The notes: generated by a model from the sequence alone, not told the origin. A stretch of 64,000 nt of DNA from Bacillota bacterium (GCA_023398495.1 JAEWSG010000038.1:1-64000), one strand, 5' to 3'. Positions 17,208 through 26,986 are shown, counted from the first letter of the stretch. Made by a program: numbers and translations.

Positions 17208-19028
17208 ATGAGCATGGTCTTAGTTTTTGAAACTTATGATGAAGTGAGAAAGCTTCTAATTGCAGGAAGTGAAATGGCAGTTGATAATACCAAATTGAAA
17301 AAGATACTGCCAGGTATGAGAAAATCCGGAGAAGGTATTCCAGTTTTTGCCAGGATAACTGATGCTGTTGAAGCTGCTGTAAGTCCCGGCACGGGAAAGT
17401 CACAGGAAAAACTTCTCGAATTGGCAAGTTTAATTAATGCAGTTGTTTATACACAGGGGGAGACTGGAATTCAGGGGGATATAAAAAAAGTTGATACAGC
17501 AGGTTTGAATTTTTCAACGGATATATCTTACAGGAAGCTTAATCCTGTGATAAGTGCGTTAACAACAAAAGGCTCGGGCAGACTTGAGGTTATAAGGCAG
17601 TTTTTTGCCGAAGGACTTTCCAAAGATTTAAGACTTGTTGTTCCTCTTATAACTGCGTTAGGAGATGGCTACTCCGAGATTGCCGATGTGGCTTATAACG
17701 TTCTTAAAGGATATGGTGATTCAATTACTCCAGTCTTGAAGAAGCGTTTGGTTCTGGATGGCGGTAAAGGTAATGCAAGGATAATTGAACTTGTATCCGA
17801 CCTGAACGGTAAAAAAGAAAAGGAGTTTTATTTAAGTGCAATTGATAAAGGCTCAATAGAGGTCAAAGTCAGTGCAATTAAAGTCTTAAGAGATTTTCCC
17901 GAATGTGAAGATTTGCTGATAGAGCTCTCAAACGATAAGAAGAAAGAAATACGTGAGGCGGCTTTATATGCCCTTGGGAAAATTAAGTCGGGAAGTGCTG
18001 TTACATGCCTGTTTAACGCATTCAGGGGAAAGGACAGAGATATTGCCGTTGAGCCTATCAGGGAAAATAATTCACAAGAAGTTATAAAAAGCCTTTTAGC
18101 TGAGGCTGAAAAAAGTCTGGAATTAATTATGAGCTCTGATAGTAATAATAAATCAGAGCCTAAGGCAAAGTTGGAAGTTGAGTATTTTGTTACGGTTTTG
18201 GACTGTATGCTTGGCAAAAAAGATGACAGCATTTTAGAGTTTCTAAAAAAATGTGTTGACCTTTCAAAAAAACTTATGAAGTTCAAACTTAATAATGCAG
18301 ATGATATTATCTTACATACTGCAGCAAGGAATATTCTTGCTTTTGAAAGTGACGAGGCCTATGATTTCCTGGTATCAACCCTGGGGAAATACAATAATTC
18401 AATTATTGAATTCACTTTTGAGGCGGCAATAAGGTCAAAATCACCTGAATATGTATTTGAAAACTTTTCACGGTTGCTAAAAAAAGGTCCGAAATCCTTT
18501 GAACGGAGTGAAATTGTTAAGGTTATGTCAAACTATTGTGATTTTGAGGAAGAATACCAAGTACATGATTCTTACTATTCGAATATGAGAGATTACTATA
18601 GGAATATCATTAATAAATATAGTATCAGGTGGGATAGTCGTTGGGTAAGACTGCTTTTAAGTCTGGATGAAATTGTTTTAGGCTGTAAGCTTATTGCAAA
18701 GGGCGACAAAGATGCATGCTCACTCTTACTTGAAAAACTGAAAGCACATATGAGATTTGGTGACAGGTACTTAAACTATATTATAGTAGGTTTGTTACAG
18801 GCTGGATACGAGGATATTAGAAATGAGATATTTAATGTTCTGGAGTTTAATTTTAAGAACAGTAAAACTTACATGAGATATTATTTGAATGACTTTGCGG
18901 ATGTAATGAATCTATTGCCTGCGGGTGATGCGAAATATATTGAGGAATTTGCAGCAAAGTTTGAAAACCAAGGAAAGGATATATTAATGGAAGTTGTTTG
19001 GTATCTCAAAAATAAAAATCAAAATTAA
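17208..19028 (+). CDS. HEAT-repeat-like scaffold protein
   Basis: A 606-residue all-helical protein with HEAT-like repeats, most readable at about residues 195-275 (VKVSAIKVLRDFPECEDLL, EIREAALYALGKIKSGSAV). No enzymatic motif is seen. Repeat proteins of this kind act as scaffolds. ATG 17208 follows GCGAGGAG. It is the third gene of the operon, 17 nt before the MoxR gene. By position it is probably a binding platform for the AAA+ machine; that is inference. Confidence 0.75.
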   Translation: MSMVLVFETYDEVRKLLIAGSEMAVDNTKLKKILPGMRKSGEGIPVFARITDAVEAAVSPGTGKSQEKLLELASLINAVVYTQGETGIQGDIKKVDTAGLNFSTDISYRKLNPVISALTTKGSGRLEVIRQFFAEGLSKDLRLVVPLITALGDGYSEIADVAYNVLKGYGDSITPVLKKRLVLDGGKGNARIIELVSDLNGKKEKEFYLSAIDKGSIEVKVSAIKVLRDFPECEDLLIELSNDKKKEIREAALYALGKIKSGSAVTCLFNAFRGKDRDIAVEPIRENNSQEVIKSLLAEAEKSLELIMSSDSNNKSEPKAKLEVEYFVTVLDCMLGKKDDSILEFLKKCVDLSKKLMKFKLNNADDIILHTAARNILAFESDEAYDFLVSTLGKYNNSIIEFTFEAAIRSKSPEYVFENFSRLLKKGPKSFERSEIVKVMSNYCDFEEEYQVHDSYYSNMRDYYRNIINKYSIRWDSRWVRLLLSLDEIVLGCKLIAKGDKDACSLLLEKLKAHMRFGDRYLNYIIVGLLQAGYEDIRNEIFNVLEFNFKNSKTYMRYYLNDFADVMNLLPAGDAKYIEEFAAKFENQGKDILMEVVWYLKNKNQN

Positions 19029-19045
19029 ATCAAGGAGAATGGAAA

Positions 19046-20137
19046 ATGGCTGAGACTAATGATGTATTGAGGTTACCGGCGGAACAGATGTATGCTCAAG
19101 AGATAGAGGCATTAATTTCTGCAGAAACTGAGCGTGTACCTACCGGATGGAAAATGTCACCTCGTTCGGTGTTGACTTATATAACCGGGGGAAAAGCTAA
19201 AGGAGTGGAGATAACTCCAAAGTACATAGGAAATAAAAGGTTGGTTGAAATAGCGATATCTACACTTATAACAGACAGGGCATTGCTGCTTATCGGAGAA
19301 CCCGGAACGGCAAAATCCTGGCTTTCAGAGCATCTTACTGCGGCCATACATGGTGATTCCACAAAGGTTGTCCAGGGAACGGCCGGTACAACAGAAGAAC
19401 AAATACGCTATTCATGGAATTATGCAATGCTCCTTGCTAATGGCCCTTCAAAGGAAGCACTGGTTAAAAGTCCTATATTCAGAGCAATGGAGTGTGGCGG
19501 AATTGCAAGATTCGAAGAGATATCCCGATGCGCTTCCGAAGTTCAGGATGCATTGATTTCGATTCTTTCGGAAAAGAGGATTTCAATTCCGGAATTGGGG
19601 TTTGAACTTCCGGCGGCTAAAGGCTTTTCAATAATCGCAACGGCAAATACGCGGGATAGAGGCGTAAACGATATGTCCTCCGCATTGAAGCGGAGATTTA
19701 ACATTATTGTGCTGCCTACTCCCGGGGATATCAATACGGAAATTGAAATTGTTAGAAAGCGCGTAAAAGAGCTGGCAGTAAACCTAGACCTTCAATCAGC
19801 ACTTCCTGCCGAAGATGCAATCGAAAAAGTCGTTACAATTTTCCGGGAGTTGAGAAACGGTATGACTTTGGACAGCAAGGAAAAGATTAAGCCACCGAGT
19901 GGGGTAATATCAACAGCTGAGGCTATATCACTCCTTGCAAACAGTATGGCGCTTGCAGCAAGTTTTGGAAAAGGAAAGATAACTAGTGAGGATATTGCTG
20001 CTGGGCTTCAAGGAGCTGTTGTGAAGGACGAGGAAAAGGATAAACTGGTTTGGAAGGAATATATAGATAATGTATTGAAAAAACGTGGTTCCGAGTGGCG
20101 TGATTTGTACAATGCTTGTAAGGAGATGAATGTGTGA
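19046..20137 (+). CDS. MoxR-family AAA+ ATPase
   Basis: A 363-residue AAA+ ATPase. Walker A is GEPGTAKS near residues 84-91, the Walker B-like IARFEEIS is near 152, and the sensor-1/arginine region includes ATANTRDRG and SSALKRRFN near 195-215. MoxR ATPases work with VWA/MIDAS proteins as chaperone-like machines that insert metal or remodel protein complexes. A clear AAGGAGAA site precedes the ATG. Its stop overlaps the GTG of the DUF5682 gene by 4 bases, and a VWA gene follows that, the usual MoxR-VWA pairing. Confidence 0.93.
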   Translation: MAETNDVLRLPAEQMYAQEIEALISAETERVPTGWKMSPRSVLTYITGGKAKGVEITPKYIGNKRLVEIAISTLITDRALLLIGEPGTAKSWLSEHLTAAIHGDSTKVVQGTAGTTEEQIRYSWNYAMLLANGPSKEALVKSPIFRAMECGGIARFEEISRCASEVQDALISILSEKRISIPELGFELPAAKGFSIIATANTRDRGVNDMSSALKRRFNIIVLPTPGDINTEIEIVRKRVKELAVNLDLQSALPAEDAIEKVVTIFRELRNGMTLDSKEKIKPPSGVISTAEAISLLANSMALAASFGKGKITSEDIAAGLQGAVVKDEEKDKLVWKEYIDNVLKKRGSEWRDLYNACKEMNV

Positions 20138-22533
20138 AGCAAACAGGAAAATCACCGCATTTTTTTGGTGTCAGGCATCTATCTCCTCAAGGAGCGTACC
20201 AGTTGCTTGAATTTCTCAATGAAATAAGGCCCACGGCTGTACTTGTCGAAGGATTATCCGATGCGAATCCTCAAATTGAGTACTTTGCAGGCAAAGCTAC
20301 CAAGCCTCCTGTTGCAATACTTGCATACACAGAGGAACTGCCGGTTAGGACACTTTTGTATCCTTTTGCGCAGTACTCTCCAGAGTATCAGGCCTTCGTA
20401 TGGGCAAAAAAGAATAATGCCCATGCGGAGTTCATTGATCTGCCTTCCGATGTTTTTATAAGTCTCGAGTATAATAGCAAATACGGAGATGAAGCTGACG
20501 GTGCTGTCAAAAGTGATGCGGATGAGACTTCGGAAAGCGGAGAAGATGATCCAAATATAAAAGATGACTCTAATATAAATGAAAAAAAAGCAGATAACGG
20601 TTATAAAGTCATATCTTCCAATACAGGAGAAAACAAGTCTGTCTATGATAAGTGGGCTCTTAAGGCAGGAGAGGATGACCATGATACATATTGGGAAAGG
20701 AATTTTGAACACAATTTAAATAAAGATGCCTATCGTCTTGCAGTATTTGAGTTTGGAAAAAGTATAAGGGAGTTATCCCGGGATAATAAATCTGAGATGG
20801 CTAAAAATCTTGTCAGAGAAGCTTATATGAGGAAGAAAATCCAGGATGTTATAAATTACGGGCACCAACCCGAAAAGATAGTAGTGGTAACAGGTGCATA
20901 TCATTCGCCGGCACTTGGGGGAGATTTGCCTCCTATGACCGAGGAAGAATTTTTAAGCCTTCCAAGTGTTAAAACAAAGCTTACCCTAATGCCCTATTCC
21001 TATTACAGGTTGTCGTCAAGATCAGGTTATGGTGCAGGCAACAATGCACCCGCATATTACGAAATGATGTGGAAATGCCTGCGGGCAGGGGATTTTGAGA
21101 AGCTTCCCTCCGAATATTTTTCAAGTATGGTGTCTTATTTGAGAGGAAGCGGAACACATAGGTCGGCAGCAGAGGTTATTGAGGCTGTGAGACTTTCCAA
21201 TACACTTGCAGCGATGCATGGTGGCAGTGCACCTACACTTAGGGACTTAAGAGACGCTGCTGTGGTTTCCTTCGGGTATGGTGAGTTGACAGTGGTTGCC
21301 GAGGCTATGGCACAGGTTGAAGTCGGTACGGCAATCGGAAGTCTTCCTGAAGGTGTTAGCAGAACTTCTATCCAGGATGACTTTTACAGGGAGCTTAGAA
21401 GGTTGAAACTGGAAAAATATAAATCTTCTGTTGCGATGGATCTGGATCTCGATTTACGAGAAAACAGAAGGGTTAAGTCCGAGGAAGCAGCATTCCTGGA
21501 CTTGAACCGATCGTGCTTTCTTCACAGACTAAAAGCTTTAAATATAAGCTTTCAGAAGTATAAGCCCAAAAGTCAGGAAACGGCAACATGGGCAGAAGCC
21601 TGGGTTCTTAAGTGGACTCCTGAAGCAGAAATCGAACTTGTTGAATCTGTATTAAGAGGAGAAACCGTAGAGCTTGCAGTTGCCTTTGTCTTTAAGGAAC
21701 GCTTGGAAAAGTGTGAGAAGATCGGGGAAGCAGCGTTGGTAATCCGCCAGGCTTGTGAATGTGGAATGATGGAGTCCATGGAGCAGGCAAGAGAAGTCCT
21801 GCAAAGGCTTGCTGTTGATACTGGTGCATTTAATGAGGCGGCATTTGCAGCATTTCAGTTATCCCAAGTCATTAGCTACGGTGACATCCGTAAGTTTGAC
21901 TCGTCAAAGCTTGTGCCGCTGCTCGAGCAGCTGTTTTTAAGGTCGACCTTGCTTATGCTTGATGCTTCAAACTGTGATAATACAGCAGCTGCACAGGTGG
22001 CGGATTCCATTAATATTTTAAATACAATAGCTTTAGAATACTATGAGACAGTGGATGAAGAGTTATGGATCAGAAAGCTTGTCGAATTATCTGAAAGAGA
22101 TGACAGAAACCCTAAACTGTCAGGTTTTGCCTGCTCAATACTCTTAGAGAGAAACCTTATAGATAGTGAAAAGCTTTCACAGGAAGTATCAAGGAGGTTG
22201 TCACCTGGAATTGAGGCAGACCTTGGAGCAGGGTGGTTTGAAGGTTTATCTATGAGAAACAGATATGCCCTCCTTGCAAGAACAGGTCTTTGGAAGCAGA
22301 TTTCGCAGTATGTTGCACAGCTTGACAAGGAACAGTTTAAAAGGGCTTTGGTTTTTCTACGAAGGGCATTTGCAGATTTTAATACGTCCGAGAAGCGAAG
22401 CATTTGTGAAAAACTTGGGGAGACATGGGGTGTAGACAGTGAAGACGCCAGCGACCTTTTAAACAGGGAGCTCTCTAGTGAAGAGCAGCAGAGTATTTCG
22501 GAATTAAACGACTTTGATTTTGGAGATATATGA
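20134..22533 (+). CDS. DUF5682-family protein, TraB/ChaN-like
   Basis: A 799-residue protein. The N-terminal third begins PHFFGVRHLSPQGAYQLL and has VLVEGLSDANPQ and later YMRKKIQDVI and KIVVVTGAYHSPAL. This pattern recalls TraB/PrgY and ChaN/EreA-like domains, where conserved Glu, His and Asn residues bind a ligand or act catalytically. Residues about 125-175 are a charged low-complexity insert (SDADETSESGEDD). The C-terminal half is helical and unrecognised. It starts at a GTG overlapping the MoxR stop (GTGA), and its stop overlaps the VWA start (ATGA), so the three proteins are translationally coupled. The DUF5682 assignment comes from this neighbourhood plus the N-terminal motif. Confidence 0.75.
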   Translation: MKQTGKSPHFFGVRHLSPQGAYQLLEFLNEIRPTAVLVEGLSDANPQIEYFAGKATKPPVAILAYTEELPVRTLLYPFAQYSPEYQAFVWAKKNNAHAEFIDLPSDVFISLEYNSKYGDEADGAVKSDADETSESGEDDPNIKDDSNINEKKADNGYKVISSNTGENKSVYDKWALKAGEDDHDTYWERNFEHNLNKDAYRLAVFEFGKSIRELSRDNKSEMAKNLVREAYMRKKIQDVINYGHQPEKIVVVTGAYHSPALGGDLPPMTEEEFLSLPSVKTKLTLMPYSYYRLSSRSGYGAGNNAPAYYEMMWKCLRAGDFEKLPSEYFSSMVSYLRGSGTHRSAAEVIEAVRLSNTLAAMHGGSAPTLRDLRDAAVVSFGYGELTVVAEAMAQVEVGTAIGSLPEGVSRTSIQDDFYRELRRLKLEKYKSSVAMDLDLDLRENRRVKSEEAAFLDLNRSCFLHRLKALNISFQKYKPKSQETATWAEAWVLKWTPEAEIELVESVLRGETVELAVAFVFKERLEKCEKIGEAALVIRQACECGMMESMEQAREVLQRLAVDTGAFNEAAFAAFQLSQVISYGDIRKFDSSKLVPLLEQLFLRSTLLMLDASNCDNTAAAQVADSINILNTIALEYYETVDEELWIRKLVELSERDDRNPKLSGFACSILLERNLIDSEKLSQEVSRRLSPGIEADLGAGWFEGLSMRNRYALLARTGLWKQISQYVAQLDKEQFKRALVFLRRAFADFNTSEKRSICEKLGETWGVDSEDASDLLNRELSSEEQQSISELNDFDFGDI

Positions 22534-23741
22534 TTATGATGGATATGGAACAGATTAAACGATGGAGATTGATTCTTGGAGAATCAGGTAAAGAAATGCT
22601 TGAATCGTTTGCGGGTTCGGGCATTGAACTTGGCGAAGATGAAGTTATTATGGATGAGGCTCTTGCAGCTATATATGATAAATCCACCGAGAGTGAAGGT
22701 AGTGAAACAGCTGGGAAAACCGGTTCATCCAAGCGGTCGGCAGGTAAAGGGTCTTCAGCTCCAAAACTTGCAAAGTGGCTTGCTGATATCCGTACATACT
22801 TTACCGAGGATGTAGTTTCAGTTATACAATCGGATGCCATAGAACGCAAAGGTATGAGACAGTTGCTTTTTGAACCGGAAGTACTTAAGAATGTGCAACC
22901 GGATATAGACCTGGTGGCAACTTTTATGTCACTTAAAGGGAAAATACCGGAAAAGACAAAGGAGACGGCCAGGCAGCTTGTAAAAACGGTAGTTGAGGAT
23001 ATCAACAAGAGGCTGGAAAACGATTTGAGAAAAGCCGTCACAGGTGCGTTGAACAAAAGAAATCATTCTCCCATTCCAAGTGCAGTGAGTATTGATTGGA
23101 AGTATACAATAAATCGTAACCTTAAGAATTATAACAGGGAGTATAAAAAACTCATACCTGAGCGATTTTTCTTTTTTGACAGGGCTAGAAAGATGAATAG
23201 TTGGAATGTTATTTTGGATATGGATCAGAGTGGATCTATGGCCGATTCGATAATATACGGTTCTATAGCCGGCTCCATATTTGCCAGCATGGCATCACTA
23301 AACACCAGAATTGTGGCATTTGATACTGCTGTTGTGGATTTGTCGGAGGAGTATGGCAATGATCCGGTAGATATGCTATTTGGAATACAGCTTGGTGGAG
23401 GGACGGATATCAATAAATCGGTAGCTTATTGTCAGCAGTATATTACCGATCCTTCCAAAACACTCTTTATTCTTCTTTCCGATCTTTATGAAGGTGGGAA
23501 TCAGGCTTCACTTATAAAAAGAATGGAAGAGATGCATGAATCGGGTGTAAAAGTCCTCTGTCTGCTTGCATTGTCAGACAGAGGTATTCCAAGCTTTGAT
23601 GAGGGCCTTGCACGCAGATTCTCAAAAATAGGTATCCCGTGCTTTGCCTGCACGCCGACGCTTCTTCCTGAACTTTTAGAAGGTGCACTAAAAGGGCATG
23701 ATATGAATGCACTAGCAGAGAGGCTTAGGAAGAATAATTAG
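22530..23741 (+). CDS. VWA-domain protein with intact MIDAS
   Basis: A 403-residue protein. Its C-terminal VWA domain (about residues 225-385) has MIDAS motif DMDQSGSM near 231, the second threonine in GGGTDIN near 290, and a downstream LLSDLYEGG, so metal binding is likely intact. The N-terminal half is helical with an Ser/Gly/Lys-rich stretch near 55-80. VWA proteins of this kind are partners of MoxR ATPases. It is the last gene of the operon. The ATG at 22530 overlaps the previous stop; ATGs at 22536, 22539 and 22545 are alternatives. Confidence 0.9.
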   Translation: MIMMDMEQIKRWRLILGESGKEMLESFAGSGIELGEDEVIMDEALAAIYDKSTESEGSETAGKTGSSKRSAGKGSSAPKLAKWLADIRTYFTEDVVSVIQSDAIERKGMRQLLFEPEVLKNVQPDIDLVATFMSLKGKIPEKTKETARQLVKTVVEDINKRLENDLRKAVTGALNKRNHSPIPSAVSIDWKYTINRNLKNYNREYKKLIPERFFFFDRARKMNSWNVILDMDQSGSMADSIIYGSIAGSIFASMASLNTRIVAFDTAVVDLSEEYGNDPVDMLFGIQLGGGTDINKSVAYCQQYITDPSKTLFILLSDLYEGGNQASLIKRMEEMHESGVKVLCLLALSDRGIPSFDEGLARRFSKIGIPCFACTPTLLPELLEGALKGHDMNALAERLRKNN

Positions 23742-23907
23742 AAATGGAGAAAATTGCAGCTTGTGACATTGACTTTGGATTTAATCCGAAGGTATAATGA
23801 TGGGGGGATTAGTGTGGACAACTTAGGTTTTATCGGTTTTGGCAGCATTTATTTTGTTACGCTAACAAGTAAATGAATGCAAATTAATGTATATAAGGAG
23901 ACAAGTA

Positions 23908-24243
23908 ATGAAAAAAGCAATAATAATTAACAGTGAAGTAATGGGTAATGGCGACGATAAGTTGGGAAGCAGCTTAATGGGAAATTTATTGAGGAAGCTT
24001 TGGGCAAGTAATGATAAACCGGACATTATTGCCTTTTATAATTCAGGTGTAAAGTTGTTGGGAGAAGGGTCGAATGTTTTGGATGCACTTACTGCCCTGC
24101 ATGATCAAGGAGTAGAATTGGTTGCATGTGGTACATGCATTGATTTTTATGACCTAAACAGGAAGATAAAAGTTGGCAGAAGAACTGATATGGTTGAGAT
24201 CGTATCAATTATGATGGAAGCAGAAAAAGTTGTAACTATTTAA
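23908..24243 (+). CDS. yedF: YedF-like DsrE-fold selenium-associated protein
   Basis: A 111-residue protein matching the C-terminal DsrE-like half of selenium-metabolism protein YedF: IIINSEVMGNGDDKLGSSLM at the start, FYNSGVKLL, then CGTCIDFYDL with a CxxC pair near residue 80. The N-terminal TusA/SirA domain found in full-length YedF is absent. ATG 23908 is chosen because AAGGAG at 23895-23900 is well placed; an upstream in-frame ATG at 23887 lacks one. It sits in front of selD and mnmH, as in many selenium-using Clostridia, and may carry or deliver selenium; the activity is unproven. Confidence 0.85.
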   Translation: MKKAIIINSEVMGNGDDKLGSSLMGNLLRKLWASNDKPDIIAFYNSGVKLLGEGSNVLDALTALHDQGVELVACGTCIDFYDLNRKIKVGRRTDMVEIVSIMMEAEKVVTI

Positions 24244-24253
24244 TGTTGTAGAT

Positions 24254-24354
24254 AAATCGTGAAAATGATTTTACAACGACAATTTGAATTTTCACGATTA
24301 TAAATCAAGGAAATTGAAGCGTGATGTAAAATCTTTATCACGTTCAATATAGAT
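24254..24354 (+). repeat. about 100-nt dispersed two-hairpin element, copy 2
   Basis: This is the second copy of the element at 5206-5305. The first hairpin is AATCGTGAAAAT with ATTTTCACGATT, the second ATTGAAGCGTGAT with ATCACGTTCAAT (one bulged G). Stems here are more regular than in copy 1, and the arms differ at several paired positions. It lies between yedF and the selD promoter region. Confidence 0.75.
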
Positions 24355-24390
24355 ACAACTGCTGTGTTATGTTTTTTTGGTATTTAAATG

Positions 24391-24399
24391 TGTTATAAT
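24391..24399 (+). promoter_or_regulatory. extended -10 promoter for selD-mnmH
   Basis: TGTTATAAT at 24391-24399 is a consensus extended -10; no good -35 hexamer lies 17 nt upstream. It is 47 nt ahead of the selD start. Confidence 0.5.
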
Positions 24400-24445
24400 A
24401 AGGTACAAGCAACAGAAATAAATCAATAGATAAGGAATGTAATAT

Positions 24446-25477
24446 ATGGAAAATATAAAATTGACTGAATACAGCCATGGTGCCGGATGCGGCTGTAAAA
24501 TTGCACCAGCTGTTTTAGAATCGATACTGAATACACAGATGGACAAGGTCTGTTATCCGAAATTACTTGTAGGGTATGGAAGCAAAGATGATGCGGCTGC
24601 ATATGATCTTGGAAACGGAACCTCGGTTTTGAGTACTACAGATTTTTTTATGCCCATTGTGGATGATCCGTTTACTTTTGGAAGGATTGCTGCCACAAAT
24701 GCGATAAGTGATATATATGCAATGGGAGGCAATCCGCTTATGGCTATTTCAATATTGGGGTGGCCGGTAAAAGTCCTTTCGGAAGAAATAGCAAGGCAGG
24801 TTATTGATGGAGGACGTTCTGTGTGTGATGCAGCAGGTATTCCACTTGCAGGGGGTCACTCAATTGACTCACCGGAACCGTTTTTTGGACTTGCTGTTAC
24901 AGGCCTGGTGGATAATAAACGATTAAAACAAAACAATAAAGCTGTTCCAGGGTGCGAGATATTTATAACCAAGCCGCTTGGAATAGGTATTCTGACAACA
25001 GCACAAAAGAGGAAGAAGATAGAACCTGGACATATAGATGCTGCAATTGATGCAATGTGTACTCTTAATAAAATTGGTGCTGAGATTTCGGGCTTGGAAG
25101 GAGTAGTTGCCTTAACCGATGTTACGGGATTTGGTTTGATAGGGCACTTAGGTGAGGTGTGTGAAGGTAGCGGAATTTCTGCTGAAGTTTACTATGACAG
25201 GATACCATTGTTGCCAAATACCAAAAAATATCTGGAAATGGGTTGTACACCAGGAGGTACAACTAATAATTTCAGGAGCTATGGACACACTGCCTCTGAG
25301 ATGACACAAGAGCAAAAGAATATTTTATGTGATCCACAAACTTCCGGTGGACTGCTCGCAGTGGTAAAAAAGGAAAGTGTTGCAGAATTCTTGAAAATTA
25401 CAGCAGACTATGGCTTATCGCTAGAGACTATAGGTCGGACAACCGAACACACAGATAAACTGGTTAAAGTAATATAA
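24446..25477 (+). CDS. selD: selenide, water dikinase
   Basis: A 343-residue ATP-dependent enzyme making selenophosphate from selenide. The N-terminal catalytic motif is HGAGCGCKI near residues 10-18. It has Cys where many clostridial SelD proteins carry selenocysteine, and the essential Lys is present. Later motifs are [18 protein letters not shown] and [11 protein letters not shown]. The product feeds tRNA 2-selenouridine synthesis by the next gene, mnmH, 17 nt downstream. Whether selenocysteine is also used cannot be judged from this window. Confidence 0.96.
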   Translation: MENIKLTEYSHGAGCGCKIAPAVLESILNTQMDKVCYPKLLVGYGSKDDAAAYDLGNGTSVLSTTDFFMPIVDDPFTFGRIAATNAISDIYAMGGNPLMAISILGWPVKVLSEEIARQVIDGGRSVCDAAGIPLAGGHSIDSPEPFFGLAVTGLVDNKRLKQNNKAVPGCEIFITKPLGIGILTTAQKRKKIEPGHIDAAIDAMCTLNKIGAEISGLEGVVALTDVTGFGLIGHLGEVCEGSGISAEVYYDRIPLLPNTKKYLEMGCTPGGTTNNFRSYGHTASEMTQEQKNILCDPQTSGGLLAVVKKESVAEFLKITADYGLSLETIGRTTEHTDKLVKVI

Positions 25478-25494
25478 ATGAGAGTGTGAAAAAT

Positions 25495-26601
25495 ATGATT
25501 AATAAAACCAGCAGTGACTTTAAACGGATTGTTATTGAAGAAATACCCCTAATAGATGTGAGAGCTCCTGTTGAATATGAAAATGGTGCCTTTAAAAACT
25601 CTGTAAACCTGCCAATTATGAATGATGAAGAAAGGCGTCTTGTAGGGATTTGCTACAAGGAGAAAGGCAATGGAGAAGCTGTAATATTAGGACACAAATT
25701 AGTGTCCGGTGATGTAAAACAATCACGTGTGGATTCCTGGAGTTCCTTCATTGAAAAAAATCCTGATTGCATGCTTTATTGCTTCAGAGGAGGACAGCGT
25801 TCAGCCATAAGCCAGGAGTGGATATATGAAGCAACAGGCAAAGAAATAACACGTCTTGAAGGTGGCTATAAGGCTTTTCGCAACTATCTGATCAATGAAC
25901 TTGAGCCTTCGAGGCAAAAGGCTATACCGGTTTTGCTGGGAGGTTATACCGGCTCAGGTAAGACAAAGTTGCTTAAAAAGCTTGAAAACTGTATTGACCT
26001 GGAAGGCCTTGCAAATCACCGAGGCTCAACGTTTGGAAGGTATATTACACCTCAGCCGACACAAATTGATTTTGAGAATAACCTGGCTTATGATATGATT
26101 CATCACAAGAATAAGTCGTATAAATATGTAATACTTGAGGACGAAGGTGCTCATGTAGGCAGATGTTATGTTCCAAAGCCTTTGTATCAGTTTTTCAGCA
26201 GTGGCGATTATGTGCTTGTAGATCTCCCGATTGAGAAGCGAGTTCAAAACACTTTGGACGAATACGTAATTCAGGCTCAGATAAGTTATGTCAAGATGTT
26301 TGGTGAAGAACAAGGATTTAAGGAATGGTCTGATTATATAGGCAGCAGCATAGCGAGGATAAAGAAAAGGCTTGGAGGAGATCGCTGCAAACTGATTTTA
26401 GATGCATTTGAACTTGCGTTTAAAGAACAAATGAATTCTGGAAAACATAGTTCTCACGAAGGATGGATAGAGCTGCTATTGAAAGAATATTACGATCCAA
26501 TGTACCATCATCAGTTGCAAAACAGCAATAGGAAAATCCTTTTTAGAGGTAATGATAATGAGGTTTTGGAATATATGAAAAGTCTTAATCAAATATTTTA
26601 G
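25495..26601 (+). CDS. mnmH: tRNA 2-selenouridine synthase
   Basis: A 368-residue enzyme (SelU/YbbB) that replaces sulfur with selenium in 2-thiouridine at wobble position 34 of some tRNAs. The N-terminal rhodanese domain has DVRAPVEYENG and the active-site Cys in YCFRGGQRS near residue 95. The C-terminal P-loop domain has GGYTGSGKTKLL near 150. ATG 25495 is used; an in-frame GTG at 25486 is possible but too close to the AGAG site. It is the last gene of the selenium cluster. A 385-bp gap follows. Confidence 0.94.
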   Translation: MINKTSSDFKRIVIEEIPLIDVRAPVEYENGAFKNSVNLPIMNDEERRLVGICYKEKGNGEAVILGHKLVSGDVKQSRVDSWSSFIEKNPDCMLYCFRGGQRSAISQEWIYEATGKEITRLEGGYKAFRNYLINELEPSRQKAIPVLLGGYTGSGKTKLLKKLENCIDLEGLANHRGSTFGRYITPQPTQIDFENNLAYDMIHHKNKSYKYVILEDEGAHVGRCYVPKPLYQFFSSGDYVLVDLPIEKRVQNTLDEYVIQAQISYVKMFGEEQGFKEWSDYIGSSIARIKKRLGGDRCKLILDAFELAFKEQMNSGKHSSHEGWIELLLKEYYDPMYHHQLQNSNRKILFRGNDNEVLEYMKSLNQIF

Positions 26602-26986
26602 TCGTACCTAAGTTCCGATGCGATATACAGTGATTGTGAGAGATAATGACGAAATTAGTATGAATTCCAACAATAACACAGTTTAAATAGCTTTTATTAG
26701 TCTTATTTAGTGAATTTGTGTGCTAGGCTAAATTTATTATATTTATAAATAGTATTATAATTATTGTGGTTGAATATTGATTAAAAGCATTACGTAGCAT
26801 AAAAACGAAAGTACTATAAAGGGTACAGTGGCGTATACCTTTAGTATATCGGTTATAGTATTGCCGGTGATACTAAATTGGGTATAGGTCATTTGCTTTG
26901 TATGGATACTGCTTTTTTATATTTAACCAAGGGAAAATTTAGCTTTTATGATGTATACAGTATACAAATGCGAAAGAAGGGGTCAG
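26602..26986. other. intergenic region between mnmH and echA
   Basis: AT-rich leader DNA. The only structure I can support is the pair of hairpins at 26813-26876; no clear -35/-10 pair or terminator was identified. Reading frames here (for example 26878-26947) carry no family signal. Confidence 0.55.
26813..26876 (+). promoter_or_regulatory. two-hairpin structured leader of the ech operon
   Basis: TACTATAAAGGGTA (26813-26826) can pair with TATACCTTTAGTA (26835-26847), leaving one bulge, and TAGTAT (26857-26862) pairs with ATACTA (26871-26876). An alternative pairing joins CGG at 26851 with CCG at 26865-26867. The arrangement suggests a 5' regulatory RNA or operator about 110 nt before echA. 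No known class was recognised. Confidence 0.4.

Noticed and set aside
24446..24520. Selenocysteine-encoding TGA in selD
   Set aside because: The codon at the active-site position is TGC (GCGCK motif), so no recoding is needed.
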